Positions 63,340 to 64,000 of a stretch of 64,000 nt of DNA are shown piece after piece. Source of the stretch: Phymatolithon calcareum (Eukaryota; Rhodophyta; Florideophyceae; Hapalidiales). The translations under genes were made by a program, and so were the position numbers. Within the stretch, counting starts at the first letter, position 1; the number at the start of each line of letters is the position of its first letter. A model generated the notes under the pieces. That model was not told the DNA's origin. It searched no databases and saw only the letters and a list, made by a program, of their open reading frames with translations. The stretch spans positions 1,612,001-1,676,000 of the forward strand of contig OZ345373.1 of the NCBI GenBank assembly GCA_977006965.1, read 5' to 3'.

Positions 63340-64000
63340 GCTTATAATATGTTCGCGTACGAGGCATATATTCTTCTGAATCATAAGTTAGAGCTATTTA
63401 AAGTTGGAACGAATCTTGAGTGGTTTTGGCAATTAAATGTTCCGAAGAGGCAAATCTCTATCGAATGGCTTCGTCGACCCAGCAGTGCTTAGTCATATTC
63501 CGAAGTCGAAGGATTGGAAACCCCTCGTAATTGGCAACCGATGAAATTCTAATAAGATGCACAGCAGAGTTTCTCGGTACAACAATTGACGAGAATGGAA
63601 TTCATGATGACAGGCTTCTAGAGCGATTCAAAGGCACAGGCACAAAAGTGCAGCTTATGAGCACCCTAGACATGACATGGAGGCGATACAGCACAGAGGA
63701 AAGCATCGGGCTTTTTAAGGCAGTTGTCAGGCCAGCGTGTGAGTGCATTACATTTTTTGCACGAAATACAATCCGCGTATCGAAAGAAGCAGTGAAATTC
63801 AAAAGGACACAGTTTGAAGAGTGGACAGAGCGTCACTGGATAAGTCTAATGATTCTATGTAAGATAGATCCAGGACATGGACAACACCTGCACTCGAAGG
63901 TAAGACAAAGATTGCGAAAGGTATTGGAAGAGACAGAAGACGTTGGGACAGAGCTGGAACCCGAAACGCCTTACTGCATATGAGAATCGAACAATTTTCC
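63340..64000 (+). pseudogene. LINE reverse-transcriptase fragment, continues past the window
   Basis: MFAYEAYILLNHKLELF at about 63348 resembles the F/YADD box region with both Asp lost. VGTNLEWFWQLNVPKRQISI and AEFLGTTIDENGIHDDRLLE follow, the usual palm-to-thumb order of LINE RTs, then a VRPACECITFFARN segment. A frame break lies between about 63490 and 63535. Confidence 0.6.

Noticed and set aside
1-64000. CRISPR arrays, bacterial operons, riboswitches, rRNA or tRNA genes
   Set aside because: Searched by eye; none present, and the gene structure is eukaryotic.

Overview
This is eukaryotic nuclear DNA. The evidence is GT-AG introns, a Ty3/gypsy retrotransposon, LINE fragments, several classes of DNA transposon, monocistronic genes on both strands and Kozak-like ATG contexts. 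Genes are sparse and mostly intronless; where introns occur they are short (71 and 86 bp) and near the 5' end. Together with the repeat load and the mix of protein families, this suggests a multicellular red alga (a florideophyte such as Chondrus). No rRNA, tRNA or organelle gene was found to prove it, so the taxonomy is an inference.

Layout. 0-3.2 kb: 3' half of a decayed Ty3/gypsy element and its 3' LTR. 3.8-8.3 kb: a TIR transposon with a 7-bp target duplication, a ~750-bp palindrome, and a Mutator-like relic with 82-bp TIRs. 9.2-9.85 kb: a DUF7770-like gene. 10.6-12 kb: a broken aminoglycoside-phosphotransferase-fold (APH) gene; a second broken copy lies at 27.6-29 kb. 14.8-15.35 kb: a 3-copy 171-bp tandem repeat. 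16-20.65 kb: a large intronless membrane protein with Sel1 repeats. 22.3-25.4 and 32.8-35.7 kb: a ~3-kb segmental duplication, each copy carrying a large protein with a basic C-terminus and, convergent to it, a CPYC glutaredoxin. Between the copies lie LINE fragments and the second APH pseudogene. 37.2-41.8 kb: two tandem FAD monooxygenase genes with a precisely conserved intron, separated by a hAT MITE. 44.4-46 and 59.4-63.3 kb: three internally deleted piggyBac-like elements, one with a LINE inserted. 46.8 kb: a small DRM1/ARP-like gene. 50.3 kb: a secreted protein. 55.4-56.4 kb: a glycine-rich wall-type protein. 63.3-64 kb: a LINE reverse-transcriptase fragment running off the window.

Functionally the live genes look unrelated apart from local duplications (monooxygenases; basic protein plus glutaredoxin). 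The structural story is transposons and inverted repeats. A set of CAGGGG-ended elements shares exact 7-bp target duplications. The piggyBac-like elements are flanked by CTAG instead of TTAA and carry palindromic subterminal sites. Many near-perfect short hairpins and an excess of the heptamer TACTGTA/TACAGTA occur throughout. The most novel-looking coding signal is a Tudor-like segment inside the RNase H domain of a LINE fragment (26.3-27.5 kb).
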